From Candidatus Sumerlaeota bacterium (GTDB lineage: Bacteria; Sumerlaeota; Sumerlaeia; SLMS01; JAHLLQ01): DNA of 64,000 bases. Numbering within the stretch: position 1 is the stretch's first letter; the number at the start of each line of letters is the position of its first letter. The notes beneath the pieces were generated by a model. The model saw nothing but the letters and a program-made list of their open reading frames with translations, had not been told where the DNA came from and did not search any database. A program made the translations under genes and the position numbers. Location: NCBI GenBank assembly GCA_030156535.1, contig JASGMJ010000007.1:87956-151955 (forward strand), read 5' to 3'. Below, piece after piece: positions 9,083-18,597 of this stretch.

Positions 9083-9805
9083 ATGAAGACGCCCCGCCCC
9101 ATGGGCTTCACACTGATCGAACTGCTGATCGTGGTGGCGATCATCGCCATTCTGGCGGCGATTGCCGTCCCGAACTTCCTGGAGGCGCAGACGCGCTCGA
9201 AAGTCAGCCGGGCAAAAGCCGATCTGCGCACGCTGGCGGTGGGACTCGAAGCCTACCGGGTTGACAGCAACAATTACCCCTATATTTCCGACGATGCCGC
9301 GGGCGAATGGATCATGCCAGCGGGTATTCCCGCGGGGCGAACCGGACCCGGCGGTCTGACGACTCCCATCGCCTATCTGTCTTCCGCACTCTACGATCCC
9401 TTTGTCCTCGATCAACGCGACACGAGCGGCGGCCAGCTTCCCGACGGGCCGCAGTACCTGCACTACGAGCGTTTGGGCTTCGGCTATGATGAAAACGGCA
9501 CGCCCTATGACGACAATGGCAGTGGATTCAGGGCGATTCACATTCCCCCCGACGCCAATGGCACGATCTGGGGGACGTACCACCCGGGAGGACCGGACGC
9601 CGATGAGATCACCGACCCGGGACTCATGCCCACGGAGTACGTGCTGTTCAGCATTGGCCCCGACCGCACGCACCGCGTGTACCGCGATGACGGCACGGTG
9701 CTGACGAAGTCGCGCTGGAGTGTGCTGAATTACTACGATCCCACGAACGGCACGGTCAGCACGGGCAACGTGGTGCGGTTTCCGGGTGGCATCACTCTGC
9801 CGTAG
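9083..9805 (+). CDS. Type II secretion-type pseudopilin
   Basis: 240 residues. The prepilin signature MGFTLIELLIVVAIIAILA is clear: cleavage and methylation expected at G8/F9, with Glu at +5 (E13). After it comes the NFLEAQTRSKVSRAKADL helix common in environmental pseudopilins, with acidic/aromatic loops and a tail IGPDRTH...YDPTNGTVSTGN. It would be processed by a prepilin peptidase and assembled in a secretion pseudopilus or type IV filament. No assembly genes are adjacent. GAGGAG precedes the ATG. Its 3' end overlaps the convergent mgtE-like gene by 14 bases. Confidence 0.9.
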   Translation: MKTPRPMGFTLIELLIVVAIIAILAAIAVPNFLEAQTRSKVSRAKADLRTLAVGLEAYRVDSNNYPYISDDAAGEWIMPAGIPAGRTGPGGLTTPIAYLSSALYDPFVLDQRDTSGGQLPDGPQYLHYERLGFGYDENGTPYDDNGSGFRAIHIPPDANGTIWGTYHPGGPDADEITDPGLMPTEYVLFSIGPDRTHRVYRDDGTVLTKSRWSVLNYYDPTNGTVSTGNVVRFPGGITLP

Positions 9806-10823
9806 TTCCAAGCAGCCAGCCGGCGAGATTGAAGTAGAAGAGCAGGGTTGCCACGTCGGCCGTTGCGAGCACCACCGGCCCCGAGGCTACCGTTGGGTTC
9901 TTGCCCATGGCCTTCACGGCCGTGGGCAGGAGTATGCCCAGCATGCAGGCCGTGAGCATTGCCAGAGCGATGCTGGAACAAATCACGATGGCAGCCAGAG
10001 GTTCGCCCTTCCAGACCCACGCCGTGGCGCCCACGATGCCCCCGCATGCCAAGCCGAGGAGCAGCGCAACGACTGCTTCCTGGCGAAGGGCACGCAGCAG
10101 CGAGGAGCGGCTGGGGCCTTTGTGTTGAAGGGCCTGAATCGTCAGCGACGCCGACTGGATGCTGACGCTCTCCGCGAGTGCCAGGCAGACGGGAATGAAC
10201 AGGGCGAGAAGGACGACGGATTCGAGGAGGGGCTGGTACATCGCGGCAATCGCAGCACACAACAAGCCGCCCGCGACGTTTGCCAGCAACCACGGGAAGC
10301 GGTCCTTGAATGCCGCGAAGGGATTGCCCTGGCGGGCGGTGGCCAGATGCACACCGATCAACTGGAAGATTTCCTGGGACACGTTGCCGTACTTGAGGTT
10401 TTCCAGATTCTCGGTAAACAGGGAGACGTCGATGGCACCCACCAGGCGGCCGCCGTCGTCGATCACGGGCAAGGCGAGGAAACGGTGCTCGATGAACAGT
10501 TCCAACGCCTGGGCCAGGGTCGCGCTGCCCGGCACCGAAATCGTGCTCGGGTGCATCAATGCATCGATCCGCACGTCCGGCCGCGCACCAAGAAGGCGAC
10601 GGGTCGGGACAACCCCTTTCAGAACGCCTTCCTCATCGACGACGTAAAAATAGACAACCCGCTCCGTCAGGGGATGCGAGCGCAGGTGGTCGAGGCACTC
10701 GCCCACGCTGGAGTTCAGTTGCAGACGGGCAATATCCGAACGGGCATGAGAGGCAACGGAGTCGCCAAGAGCAACGGTGGTGAGTGAAGGGGTCGCTCCC
10801 GGATTGGTACCAACTGAATTCAT
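9792..10823 (-). CDS. mgtE: MgtE-like divalent cation transporter with CBS domains, short form
   Basis: 343 residues, shorter than usual MgtE (about 450) because the N-terminal superhelical domain is missing. Residues 20-140 hold two CBS motifs (VVYFYVVDEEGVLKGVV and FLALPVIDDGGRLVGAID). Five hydrophobic helices follow. The canonical Gly-rich pore sequence is replaced by PVCLALAESVSIQSASL, a variant that suggests a distinct subfamily and perhaps different ion choice. It starts on an ATG overlapping the stop of the epimerase (ATGA), so both are in one operon. It converges on the pseudopilin gene. Confidence 0.85.
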   Translation of the reverse strand: MNSVGTNPGATPSLTTVALGDSVASHARSDIARLQLNSSVGECLDHLRSHPLTERVVYFYVVDEEGVLKGVVPTRRLLGARPDVRIDALMHPSTISVPGSATLAQALELFIEHRFLALPVIDDGGRLVGAIDVSLFTENLENLKYGNVSQEIFQLIGVHLATARQGNPFAAFKDRFPWLLANVAGGLLCAAIAAMYQPLLESVVLLALFIPVCLALAESVSIQSASLTIQALQHKGPSRSSLLRALRQEAVVALLLGLACGGIVGATAWVWKGEPLAAIVICSSIALAMLTACMLGILLPTAVKAMGKNPTVASGPVVLATADVATLLFYFNLAGWLLGTTAE

Positions 10824-11629
10824 GGACTCTTCTTGGAACGGTGTTTGGGCAAAGCAGGCAGGCGCTTGCTCAAGGATGCAATTTTCATGCGCGGATCAAT
10901 CATGCGCTGATCCTGTACGAACTCGGTGGTTTCGCGAATGTCCCAGTCGAACTTCTGTTTGTCGCGCAGGGCGCAGGCGATTTCGTGGAAGCTCCAGGCG
11001 CCCGTGTTGCTGTCGAGCAGGTAGAGGCCGCAGTCCATTTCGGCAAGGCGGAGCAATCCATCGGCAGTGTCCTGCAGATACGAGCAGGCGGGGAGCCACT
11101 TGGAGCTCGCGCGGATTACGCCCTGGGACTTCTGCATCCGGTCGAGATAATCAACCATGTGGTTGCCGCCAGGCGTCTCGGCGATCTGCCAGCCCAGCCG
11201 CACGACAGTGGCGAGGGGGTTCTGGTAGAAGACGCGTTCCTCGATGCGGTGCTTCTCCTCGCCGTAGCCCGACCCCGCGTCCGGCGCCGTCGTCGGCGTG
11301 AAGGGGCCTCGAGCCTTGTCCGTCCAAACCATCACGGTGCTGGTGAAAACAAAGCGCAGGCCCAGTGTGCGGGTGATCCAGGCGAGCTCGCTCGGCCAGT
11401 GGTGGTTGACCAGGCCTGCTTCGTTGGCGACGCCCGTCGGCCGCGAAGCAATCGCCAGATGGTAGACGATGTCCGCACCGGACTGGCGGACGAAGTCCTC
11501 CATCGCGGCATAGTTGTCGATGGGCACCGCAGAGCGGTCCCAGGGGATGACGGTGTGCTTCTTTGCCTTCAGGGCCTGAACGAGGGCACTGCCGACGGTG
11601 CCACTGGCACCCGTGACGATGGCTTTCAT
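10820..11629 (-). CDS. NAD-dependent epimerase/dehydratase (SDR family)
   Basis: 269 residues. The Rossmann motif TGASGTVG is at residues 6-13, with ADIVYHLAI following as the second strand. A YGEEKHRIEE segment carries the YxxxK catalytic pair in the expected middle region. It resembles dTDP-4-dehydrorhamnose reductase or UDP-sugar epimerases, but the substrate cannot be read. The chosen ATG has AAGGAGG at ideal spacing. A longer frame upstream adds only non-conserved residues. It is followed by the MgtE-like gene with a 4-base overlap. Confidence 0.82.
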   Translation of the reverse strand: MKAIVTGASGTVGSALVQALKAKKHTVIPWDRSAVPIDNYAAMEDFVRQSGADIVYHLAIASRPTGVANEAGLVNHHWPSELAWITRTLGLRFVFTSTVMVWTDKARGPFTPTTAPDAGSGYGEEKHRIEERVFYQNPLATVVRLGWQIAETPGGNHMVDYLDRMQKSQGVIRASSKWLPACSYLQDTADGLLRLAEMDCGLYLLDSNTGAWSFHEIACALRDKQKFDWDIRETTEFVQDQRMIDPRMKIASLSKRLPALPKHRSKKSP

Positions 11630-11708
11630 GCGAGCCCCTCCTTTCACGGAATAGCTTCTGTATAGCATTCGCGAAGGCTTGGAGGGGCAAGAGGAAGCGA
11701 AGGTATTT

Positions 11709-14700
11709 TCAGGCTGATGGTGTTCCGTTGCCTTCCGTCTTCTGGCGCTCGTGGAGCAGGTTCAGGAACGCGCGCAGGTTGCGGAGACGGTCGATTTCCT
11801 CGCCGGGTTTGAGGGTGATGGCGAGGACCTGGTTGCCATCGGGGACGGAGTTGAGGACGCCTTCGCTTTCGGCAGTGGCGGCCTTGAGTTCCTCGCGCCA
11901 CTCGTGTGCCTCGGGCGCCACGAGGGTCAGCTTTACGCGCGCGCCGCTGCCGTCGATGAGGGCGACGCGCAGGCGGGCGGCGGCAAGGCGCACGCGCGTG
12001 ACTTCAAGGAGCGACTGAACGGGCTCGGGGAGGGCGCCGTAGCGGTCGCGAATCTCCGAGGCCATGTCCTCGACGTCTTCCTGCGTGCGCATCATGGCGA
12101 GGCGTTTGTAGAAATTGACGCGCTGGGTTTCGACGGGAACGTACGGCGCCGGGATGTAGCAACTGACCGGCCACTTGATTTCCACGTCGTGCTGGTCGTG
12201 GATTTCGTGGCCGCGCAATCGCGCCACGGCATCCTGGAGAATCTCGCAGTAGAGTTCGAAGCCGATCTCGTTGACGATGCCGTGCTGCTCCTTGCCAAGG
12301 AGGTTGCCGGCGCCGCGAATCTCCATGTCGCGCATGGCGATGTTGAAGCCCGAGCCGAGCTCGGTGAACTCCTCGATGGCGGCGAGGCGCTTGACGGCGG
12401 CCTCGGTGATGCCCTGCCCCTGGGGAACAATGAGGTAGGCGTAGGCGCGGCGTTTTTCGCGTCCGACGCGGCCGCGGAGCTGGTAGAGCTGGGCGAGGCC
12501 GAAGGCATCGGCGCGGTTTACGATGATTGTGTTGGCGTTGGGGATGTCGATGCCGGACTCCACGATCGTCGTCGAAACAAGGATGTCGTAGTCGCCCTGC
12601 ACGAACTTGATCATGTGGTCTTCGAGTTCGTCCTCTTTCATCTGGCCGTGCGCGACGCCGATGCGGGCGTGGGGAACGATGGAGCGGACGTTGTTGGCGA
12701 CTTCCTCGATGTTGTGAACACGGTTGTGGATGAAGAAGACCTGGCCGCCGCGATTGAGTTCGCGCAGGATGGCCTCGGCGATGACTTCCTTTTCCCAGTG
12801 TACGATGCGCGTCTTGATGGGATAGCGGTCGGGCGGCGGCGTGGTGATGATGGAGAGATCGCGCAGGCCGGCGAGCGCCATGTGGAGCGTGCGGGGAATC
12901 GGCGTGGCCGTCATCGTGAGGATGTCGACTTCCGCGCGCAGTTCCTTGAGGCGTTCCTTGGCACGGACGCCGAAGCGTTGTTCCTCGTCAACGACGAGCA
13001 GGCCGAGGTCGAGAAACTGAACCCCCTTGCCGAGCAGCTTGTGCGTGCCGATCACGACGTGCGTTTCGCCGGTTTTCAGGCGTGCGAGAATCTCTTTCGC
13101 TTCCTTTGCCTTCTGGAAACGCGAGAGCAGCTCGACGCGGATGGGGAAGTCGGCGAAGCGCTCGCGGAAGGTCTGGTAGTGCTGGAGGGCGAGAATCGTG
13201 GTGGGGACGAGCACGGCGGCCTGGCGGCCTTCCTGCGCGCACTTGAAGACGCCACGGATGGCGACTTCCGTCTTGCCATAACCGACGTCGCCGCACAGCA
13301 GGCGGTCCATGGGGCGGTGGCGTTCGAGGTCGGCTTTGACTTCGAGGATGCCCTTCAACTGATCGGGGGTTTCCTGATACGGGAAGGAGGACTCGAACTC
13401 GGCCTGCCAGACGGTGTCGGGGCCAAAGGGCTTGCGGCTGGCGACTTCGCGGCGGGCGTAGAGCTTGAGCAGCTCCTCGGCCATCTTCTCGATTTCCTCG
13501 GTGGACTTCTTGCGGCGCTTGTTCCAGCGCGTGCCGCTGAGGCGGTCGAGGACAACGCCTTCGGTGCTTGCGGACTGAAAGCGCTGGACGAAGCGGATTT
13601 TCTCCACGGGAACGAGGAGTTTGTCGCCGCCCGCGTAGACGATCTCCAGCAAGTCGTGCGTGCGCCCGTCGATGGTCTGCTGGCGCATGCCGGTGTACTG
13701 GCCGACGCCGTGGTCCACATGCACGACGTAGTCGCCGCGCTGCATGTCGCTGCTGCCGGCAATGGGGCGTCCCTTGTAGATTTTCTTGTAAACGTGGCGG
13801 CGTTTGTAGCGGCCGAAGATCTCGCGGTCGGTGATGAGGGCGACGCGTGCATCGTGAAAGATGAACCCATCGTGAACGCCGCCAACGACAAGGAGCACGT
13901 CCTGGTAGCCTTCGACGACGCCGCGCAAGCGCAACTCGTGCGTGTCGTCGGGATGAAGAAGCGCGCGGGCAGAGATTTCATGCTCGCGCAGAACCTCGTC
14001 GAAACGCTGGACCTGCCCTTCGTTGTCGCAGGCAATGACGACGAGGTAGTCTTCGTGCTGCCGCCCCTTGATGAGGGCGATCCACGATTCGAGATCGCCC
14101 CCCGTGGCGGCGAAACCGCCCGTCCGGAAGGTGAAAACAGCCGTGCCGTGAACCGAGGAATCGACGGGGAGGCGCGAGTGCTCGACCCGGCGGAAGTTTT
14201 CGATGCGCCGCATCACGTCCTGGGGTGAGAGGATCAGACGCGGCGGTGGGCCCAGGTCGGAGTCTTCCTTCAGAACGTCGAAATACTGGCGCTCGACGGC
14301 GGATTCGTAGTGGCTGCACACGTCGAGGTAGCGCTCGGGCGCGTCCATCAGGACGAGTGTGTCCGCCGGGAGCTGGTCGAAGAGGGTGGCGAGCTCTCCC
14401 CCGCCGCGCAGGTAGTCCTCCATGTGGCTCTTCAGGCGAACGGCCTGAAAGGAGATGAAGCCTTCGGTGCCGAGATCCTCGCGCGACCGTTGGGTCATCA
14501 CGTCGAACTTTCGGATGGATTCGATTTCATCGCCAAAGAGATCGAGGCGGATGGGGTCGTCGGCATTGGGGGGATAGACGTCGATGATGGAGCCGCGCAT
14601 GGAGTATTCGCCGCGTGATTCGACAAGGGCGACGCGCTCGTAGCCCGCTTTCTCCAGGTCCTCGGCGAATTTCGCGAGATCGAGCCGGTCGCCCCAGGCC

Positions 14701-15203
14701 ACGCGCACCGTAAAGGCGTCGAGAACACCGGCGGGAAGAACGCGCTGCATCAGGGCGTCGATGGGTGCGGCGATGATCGGCGGCGCTCCCTTCCACAACT
14801 CGCCGTTCAGGCGCGCCAGGGACTCGAAGACGTCGAGGTGCTTGCTGGTGACTTCGAGGCTCAGGTCTTCCTGGTCGTAGGGAAGGACCTCCCACTTGGG
14901 GTAGTGGTAGGCCTCGGCGGCGCCGAAGAATTCGAGGTCGTCGACCATCTGCTCGGCGCGTTCCATGCCGGCGGTGAGCAGCAGGATGGGACGGCGAATG
15001 CTCTCGCGGGCGGAGGCGGCAATCAGGGCAAGGGCGGAGCCTTCGAGATTCTGGAGTACGATGGGCCGCGTGCGCTTGGTGTTCTGGATTTCGTCCAAGA
15101 ACTCTTTGTAGGGAGTGGCATTGCGGAGAAGGAGGGTACGGAGGAACTCCGCGGCCTTCGAGGTGCCCTGGCGGACGGCTTCTTCGAGGGTGAGGCTGGG
15201 CAT
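11709..15203 (-). CDS. mfd: Transcription-repair coupling factor
   Basis: Removes RNA polymerase stalled at lesions and recruits UvrA. 1164 residues, the full family length. In order: UvrB-like N-terminal domains; a CarD-like RNA polymerase interaction domain (GDYVVHVDHGVGQY, about residue 489); an SF2 helicase with GDVGYGKTE (about 638), DEEQRFG (about 739) and TATPIPRTL (about 768); the translocation region with GRVGREKRRAYAYL; and a C-terminal TRCF domain. The start is the ATG at 15203, with AAGGA upstream; an adjacent TTG is possible. Transcribed singly, divergent from the GT4 gene. Confidence 0.97.
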   Translation of the reverse strand: MPSLTLEEAVRQGTSKAAEFLRTLLLRNATPYKEFLDEIQNTKRTRPIVLQNLEGSALALIAASARESIRRPILLLTAGMERAEQMVDDLEFFGAAEAYHYPKWEVLPYDQEDLSLEVTSKHLDVFESLARLNGELWKGAPPIIAAPIDALMQRVLPAGVLDAFTVRVAWGDRLDLAKFAEDLEKAGYERVALVESRGEYSMRGSIIDVYPPNADDPIRLDLFGDEIESIRKFDVMTQRSREDLGTEGFISFQAVRLKSHMEDYLRGGGELATLFDQLPADTLVLMDAPERYLDVCSHYESAVERQYFDVLKEDSDLGPPPRLILSPQDVMRRIENFRRVEHSRLPVDSSVHGTAVFTFRTGGFAATGGDLESWIALIKGRQHEDYLVVIACDNEGQVQRFDEVLREHEISARALLHPDDTHELRLRGVVEGYQDVLLVVGGVHDGFIFHDARVALITDREIFGRYKRRHVYKKIYKGRPIAGSSDMQRGDYVVHVDHGVGQYTGMRQQTIDGRTHDLLEIVYAGGDKLLVPVEKIRFVQRFQSASTEGVVLDRLSGTRWNKRRKKSTEEIEKMAEELLKLYARREVASRKPFGPDTVWQAEFESSFPYQETPDQLKGILEVKADLERHRPMDRLLCGDVGYGKTEVAIRGVFKCAQEGRQAAVLVPTTILALQHYQTFRERFADFPIRVELLSRFQKAKEAKEILARLKTGETHVVIGTHKLLGKGVQFLDLGLLVVDEEQRFGVRAKERLKELRAEVDILTMTATPIPRTLHMALAGLRDLSIITTPPPDRYPIKTRIVHWEKEVIAEAILRELNRGGQVFFIHNRVHNIEEVANNVRSIVPHARIGVAHGQMKEDELEDHMIKFVQGDYDILVSTTIVESGIDIPNANTIIVNRADAFGLAQLYQLRGRVGREKRRAYAYLIVPQGQGITEAAVKRLAAIEEFTELGSGFNIAMRDMEIRGAGNLLGKEQHGIVNEIGFELYCEILQDAVARLRGHEIHDQHDVEIKWPVSCYIPAPYVPVETQRVNFYKRLAMMRTQEDVEDMASEIRDRYGALPEPVQSLLEVTRVRLAAARLRVALIDGSGARVKLTLVAPEAHEWREELKAATAESEGVLNSVPDGNQVLAITLKPGEEIDRLRNLRAFLNLLHERQKTEGNGTPSA

Positions 15204-15453
15204 CAAGGGGTCCTTCGCGGCAGGTTCAGGGGGCGGATTTAATGAGCGAAAGGCACACCAAGGCCCGAAGCGGCCCTTGTGTGCCGGCGGTGTTCGTCGG
15301 ATTCGCGGCAGCCCTTTGGCGCCGCGCAGCGACGTTCCCGCGCCGGATGACGGCGATCAACGGGAATCAGGGGAGTCAGCCTTCCCGGAGCTTTCCCGTT
15401 GCGGCTCTCCCTCCGTGACGGGAAACTGGACGTGGAAAGGGTGAAGCCGTTCC

Positions 15454-16539
15454 ATGGCAACGATTCGTGTGCTGCGTGTCATTTCGCATCTGGACGTCGG
15501 CGGTGTTCAACGCCAGATGCTCCTGGCATTCCGTGGAATGCGTGATCAGGGCATTGAGCCGGAGTGCTGCGTGATTCATTATCGCGGGCGGATGGCCGAG
15601 CAGTTCGAGGCGGAAGGCTTCCCCGTCCACCAGGTCAAGTTCCGTTCGCGCATTGATCCGCTGGGCGTGTTGCGGCTGCGGATGCTCGTTCATCGCCGCC
15701 GCATCGACATCGTGCATTCGCACATGTACAACGCGAACATCGGGGTGAACGCCGCGATGATTGCGCGCGGCCGCGTGAAGTTGGTGAACGGCTATCACAA
15801 TCAGATTCTGGTGAAGAGCGACCGGCAGGCGCAGCGCGTGAAGGCGTCGGCAAACCGCCCGGATGCGTTCGTCGCGGTGGGCGATTCCGTGAAGGCGTCG
15901 CTGATGGAACTCTCCGTGCCGGGCGACCGCATCACGGTGATCCACAACGGCGTGGTGGGACCGGAGACGGTGACGCCGCTGCCAAAGCGCGAGCCGGGCG
16001 AGCCGCTGCACCTTGTCTGGGCGGGACGCTATGTGAACCAGAAGCGCGTGGAGTTTTTCGCCGAGATCGCGGCGGCCTGCCGCGCGGCGGGTGTACCGGT
16101 TCACCTGACGATTCTGGGCGATGGGCCGGGGTTCTCCAAGGTGAAGCGGGCCATCGAGGCTGCGGGCGTGCAGGATTGCGTCGAGCAGGCGGGCGTGACG
16201 ACGGACGTTTTCAGCTGGCTGGCGAAGTCGGATGTGTTTGTGTCGGCAAGCTATCGCGAGGGTTTCCCGAACGCGCTGCTCGAGGCGTGTGCGGCGGGAC
16301 GCCCGTTCGTGGTCAGCGACATCGAGCCGCACCGCGAACTGCTGGGCGGCAGCACGGCGGGAGTGCTGGTGCCGCAGGACGCGGCGAAGTGGGCCGAGGT
16401 GCTCGGCGAACTGGCGCACGACCGCGCGCGGCTGGAGCGCATGGCGGCGGAGTCGCTGGCGCTCGGCAGGGCGTTCTCCATCGAGGCCACGTGCGAGAAG
16501 ACCGTGGCTCTCTACCGCCGCCTGATGGGCTCGGCTTAG
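15454..16539 (+). CDS. Glycosyltransferase family 4 (GT-B fold)
   Basis: 361 residues. The N-terminal acceptor half starts LRVISHLDVGGVQRQML, a pattern typical of GT4 enzymes that decorate lipids or polysaccharides. The donor half has LVWAGRYVNQKR, TILGDGPG and the EGFPNALLEACAAG motif (Ex7E type) that binds the nucleotide-sugar phosphate. Likely cytoplasmic, membrane-peripheral, retaining. It faces mfd across about 250 bases and overlaps the convergent membrane-protein gene by four bases. Donor and acceptor are unknown. Confidence 0.9.
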   Translation: MATIRVLRVISHLDVGGVQRQMLLAFRGMRDQGIEPECCVIHYRGRMAEQFEAEGFPVHQVKFRSRIDPLGVLRLRMLVHRRRIDIVHSHMYNANIGVNAAMIARGRVKLVNGYHNQILVKSDRQAQRVKASANRPDAFVAVGDSVKASLMELSVPGDRITVIHNGVVGPETVTPLPKREPGEPLHLVWAGRYVNQKRVEFFAEIAAACRAAGVPVHLTILGDGPGFSKVKRAIEAAGVQDCVEQAGVTTDVFSWLAKSDVFVSASYREGFPNALLEACAAGRPFVVSDIEPHRELLGGSTAGVLVPQDAAKWAEVLGELAHDRARLERMAAESLALGRAFSIEATCEKTVALYRRLMGSA

Positions 16540-17627
16540 GCTGCGGACCCCTGCTCCGGCGGCGGCTGATCGGGCGGAGCATCGGGAACAAGTTGCTGCT
16601 GATTGGTACGAATGTAGTACACCCACCGTGCCCAGTCGGCCCCAACGGGATCGCCGACAACGACGGCGGCCATGAATCGGTCGAAGGCGTAGTCCGCCTC
16701 GGCCAGGGTGCGCTCCAAGCGGTGGAGGAAGCGTCGCCGCAAGGTGCCCTGAAGTGCCTTCAGAACGAGAGCAATGACGCCAAAGGAGAGGGCGATGGTG
16801 AACTCCACGGCGTACCCGGAGAGGAATGCCGGGAGGGGAACCTCCTTAAAGGGAGACGAAAATGTCCGGACAAGGAGAACGATCACGAACGTCAGAACCC
16901 ATATCGAAAGAAAGGTCGCGATGATCGTCAGCACGGCTAGCCCCGCACGCCGCAGGCCGGCCTTCAGCCCCGCGTCCCATGCTGACTCGGCCTGCCACGC
17001 AGCCAAACGTGGTTCGAGGCTATTGGTGCGGACACTGGAAATACCCGAGACTAGGGTGAAGGGGACCAGTTGCGCGACGAGGCAGGTGAGGCTCGCAAAG
17101 ATGACGTAGCCTCCGATGTGCCACGGGTGTGCGACGTAAAGATAGAGCCCGAAACCGAGGACAGACAGCAGGAGAACGATGCCGGTCGCCCCGAACTTGG
17201 AGGCCTCGCGACGTTCGAGGTAGATTGCTTCGAGAACTTCGCGTCCCTTCGCTCCCGCCAGCCAGAGGTCGATGGCCGCCTCCTCCATGTAGCCGCTCGT
17301 CGAGAACACGCTGCTCAGCCGTGCGGGCAAACGCCCGCCCACGATGCGGGTGCGCTGGAATGAGCGCGCGAACAGGGCGGCCAGCCCGGCAACAATCGGA
17401 ATGGCGCAGCACGACACCAGCCTGAAGAGCACGATCACAGCACCCACAAGCCCCAATGCCATGAAGATCTGCATGGGCGGAATGGAGCCGCGCCGCCGCA
17501 GGAGGGTTCGCAGCGATCGCGCGTGTTCGGTGCGCCGCAGGCGGAAAGCCATGAACAGCGCGTTGCTGTCCTCGGCGGCGAGGATCGGGTCGAGCCGGCG
17601 CATCCAGGGCGAAAAAGAAGGTTTCAC
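16536..17627 (-). CDS. Polytopic membrane protein of unknown function
   Basis: Read from a GTG with GGTGGAGGA just upstream, giving 363 residues. Earlier codons of the frame are Arg/Pro-rich and unlike protein. Visible are an Arg-rich cytoplasmic start, then about five or six hydrophobic helices (LGLVGAVIVLFRLVSC; GIVLLLSVLGFGLYLYV; AVLTIIATFLSIWVLTFV; TIALSFGVIALVLKA) and a Pro/Gln-rich tail. No family is recognised. It is convergent with the GT4 gene and divergent from the sugar nucleotidyltransferase gene. Confidence 0.7.
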   Translation of the reverse strand: MKPSFSPWMRRLDPILAAEDSNALFMAFRLRRTEHARSLRTLLRRRGSIPPMQIFMALGLVGAVIVLFRLVSCCAIPIVAGLAALFARSFQRTRIVGGRLPARLSSVFSTSGYMEEAAIDLWLAGAKGREVLEAIYLERREASKFGATGIVLLLSVLGFGLYLYVAHPWHIGGYVIFASLTCLVAQLVPFTLVSGISSVRTNSLEPRLAAWQAESAWDAGLKAGLRRAGLAVLTIIATFLSIWVLTFVIVLLVRTFSSPFKEVPLPAFLSGYAVEFTIALSFGVIALVLKALQGTLRRRFLHRLERTLAEADYAFDRFMAAVVVGDPVGADWARWVYYIRTNQQQLVPDAPPDQPPPEQGSAA

Positions 17628-17741
17628 GATTCCTCCACCGGGCGAAAGTCTCCCAGGGAGGTGCACGTGGGCAAGGGGCGCTTGAGGGAAATGAATCCGG
17701 CTTGTCCGCCGAAACGCACGCCCCGGGGCGCAGCCTCGGCG

Positions 17742-17786
17742 CGGCGGTTGCACCGGGCGAGCTTGCGAAGCCCGACGCAACCGCCG
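17742..17786. promoter_or_regulatory. Compound hairpin in the divergent intergenic region
   Basis: A 10-base outer stem (17742-17751 with 17777-17786, one arm containing ggcggttgc, the other gcaaccgcc) encloses a symmetric AC/AC internal loop and a second 5-base stem (cgggc with gcccg) around an 11-base loop. It lies 83 bases before the nucleotidyltransferase ATG and 115 bases before the membrane-protein GTG. Neither strand shows a following T tract. It could be an RNA structure or a protein site. Confidence 0.4.
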
Positions 17787-17868
17787 TGACGAGGAGGGCG
17801 TGGCTTCGGGCCGGGACGTGCGCTTTCCCGTTGCGGCAATTCCTCCCGCTTCCCAGCGTCCACTCATC

Positions 17869-18597
17869 ATGAATGACTCACCTGCCTCCCCCGCCACCCC
17901 GCCTCGCGCCGTCATCCTTTGCGGCGGCAAGGGAACCCGCCTGCGCCCCTACACCACGGTCCTGCCCAAGCCCCTCGTTCCCATCGGCGACCGCCCCATT
18001 CTGGAAGTTGTCCTCGAAGCCCTGCGCTCCGCGGGCTTCACGAACGTCACGCTCTGCGTCGGGCATCTCGCGGAACTCATCCGTGCCTTTTTCGGCGACG
18101 GCAGCAAGTTCGGACTGAAGATCGACTACGCCATTGAGGACAAGCCACTCGGCACCATCGGCCCCCTCGCTTTCGTCGAGAATCTGGGCGAGGAATTCCT
18201 CGTGATGAACGGCGACGTTCTCACCGACCTCGACCTTCGCACTTTCTTCCTCAAGCACCTTCGCGGCGGCGCCGACCTCACGGTTGCCACCTACCTGCGC
18301 CGCGTGAAAATGGACTTCGGCGTGCTCTCCGCCTACCCGCACAGCGACTCCGTCCAGGGGTTCAGCGAGAAGCCCACCCATGAGTACGAAGTCTCGATGG
18401 GCGTGTACGCCATGAACCGCCGAGTGCTCGGACACTTCGCGCCGGGCGAGGCCTTTGGCTTCGACGACCTGGTGCTGACGCTGCTCGGCAAGAACCGCCC
18501 CGTTCGCCGCGTCCTGCACACGGGCCACTGGCTCGACATCGGCCGCGTCGAGGACTACGAGGCGGCACAGAACGATCCGCGCTGGGGAACGCCATGA
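17869..18597 (+). CDS. Sugar nucleotidyltransferase (NDP-sugar pyrophosphorylase family)
   Basis: 242 residues. The signature LCGGKGTRLRPYT is at residues 18-29, then LPKPLVPIGDRPILE and the metal aspartate in VMNGDVLTDLDL. The family joins NTP and sugar-1-phosphate to give an NDP-sugar and pyrophosphate; the length fits the short mannose/glucose-1-phosphate type without an acyltransferase tail. The ATG chosen lacks a strong ribosome site. An upstream GTG at 17800 is possible but adds non-conserved residues. It overlaps the next gene by four bases (ATGA), suggesting that the pair makes one activated sugar. Confidence 0.88.
   Translation: MNDSPASPATPPRAVILCGGKGTRLRPYTTVLPKPLVPIGDRPILEVVLEALRSAGFTNVTLCVGHLAELIRAFFGDGSKFGLKIDYAIEDKPLGTIGPLAFVENLGEEFLVMNGDVLTDLDLRTFFLKHLRGGADLTVATYLRRVKMDFGVLSAYPHSDSVQGFSEKPTHEYEVSMGVYAMNRRVLGHFAPGEAFGFDDLVLTLLGKNRPVRRVLHTGHWLDIGRVEDYEAAQNDPRWGTP

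Noticed and set aside
11751..14228. 825-codon open frame antisense to mfd
   Set aside because: It is a GC-rich shadow: mfd is complete on the other strand with all motifs, and the antisense translation is Ala/Asp/Glu-rich without any domain.
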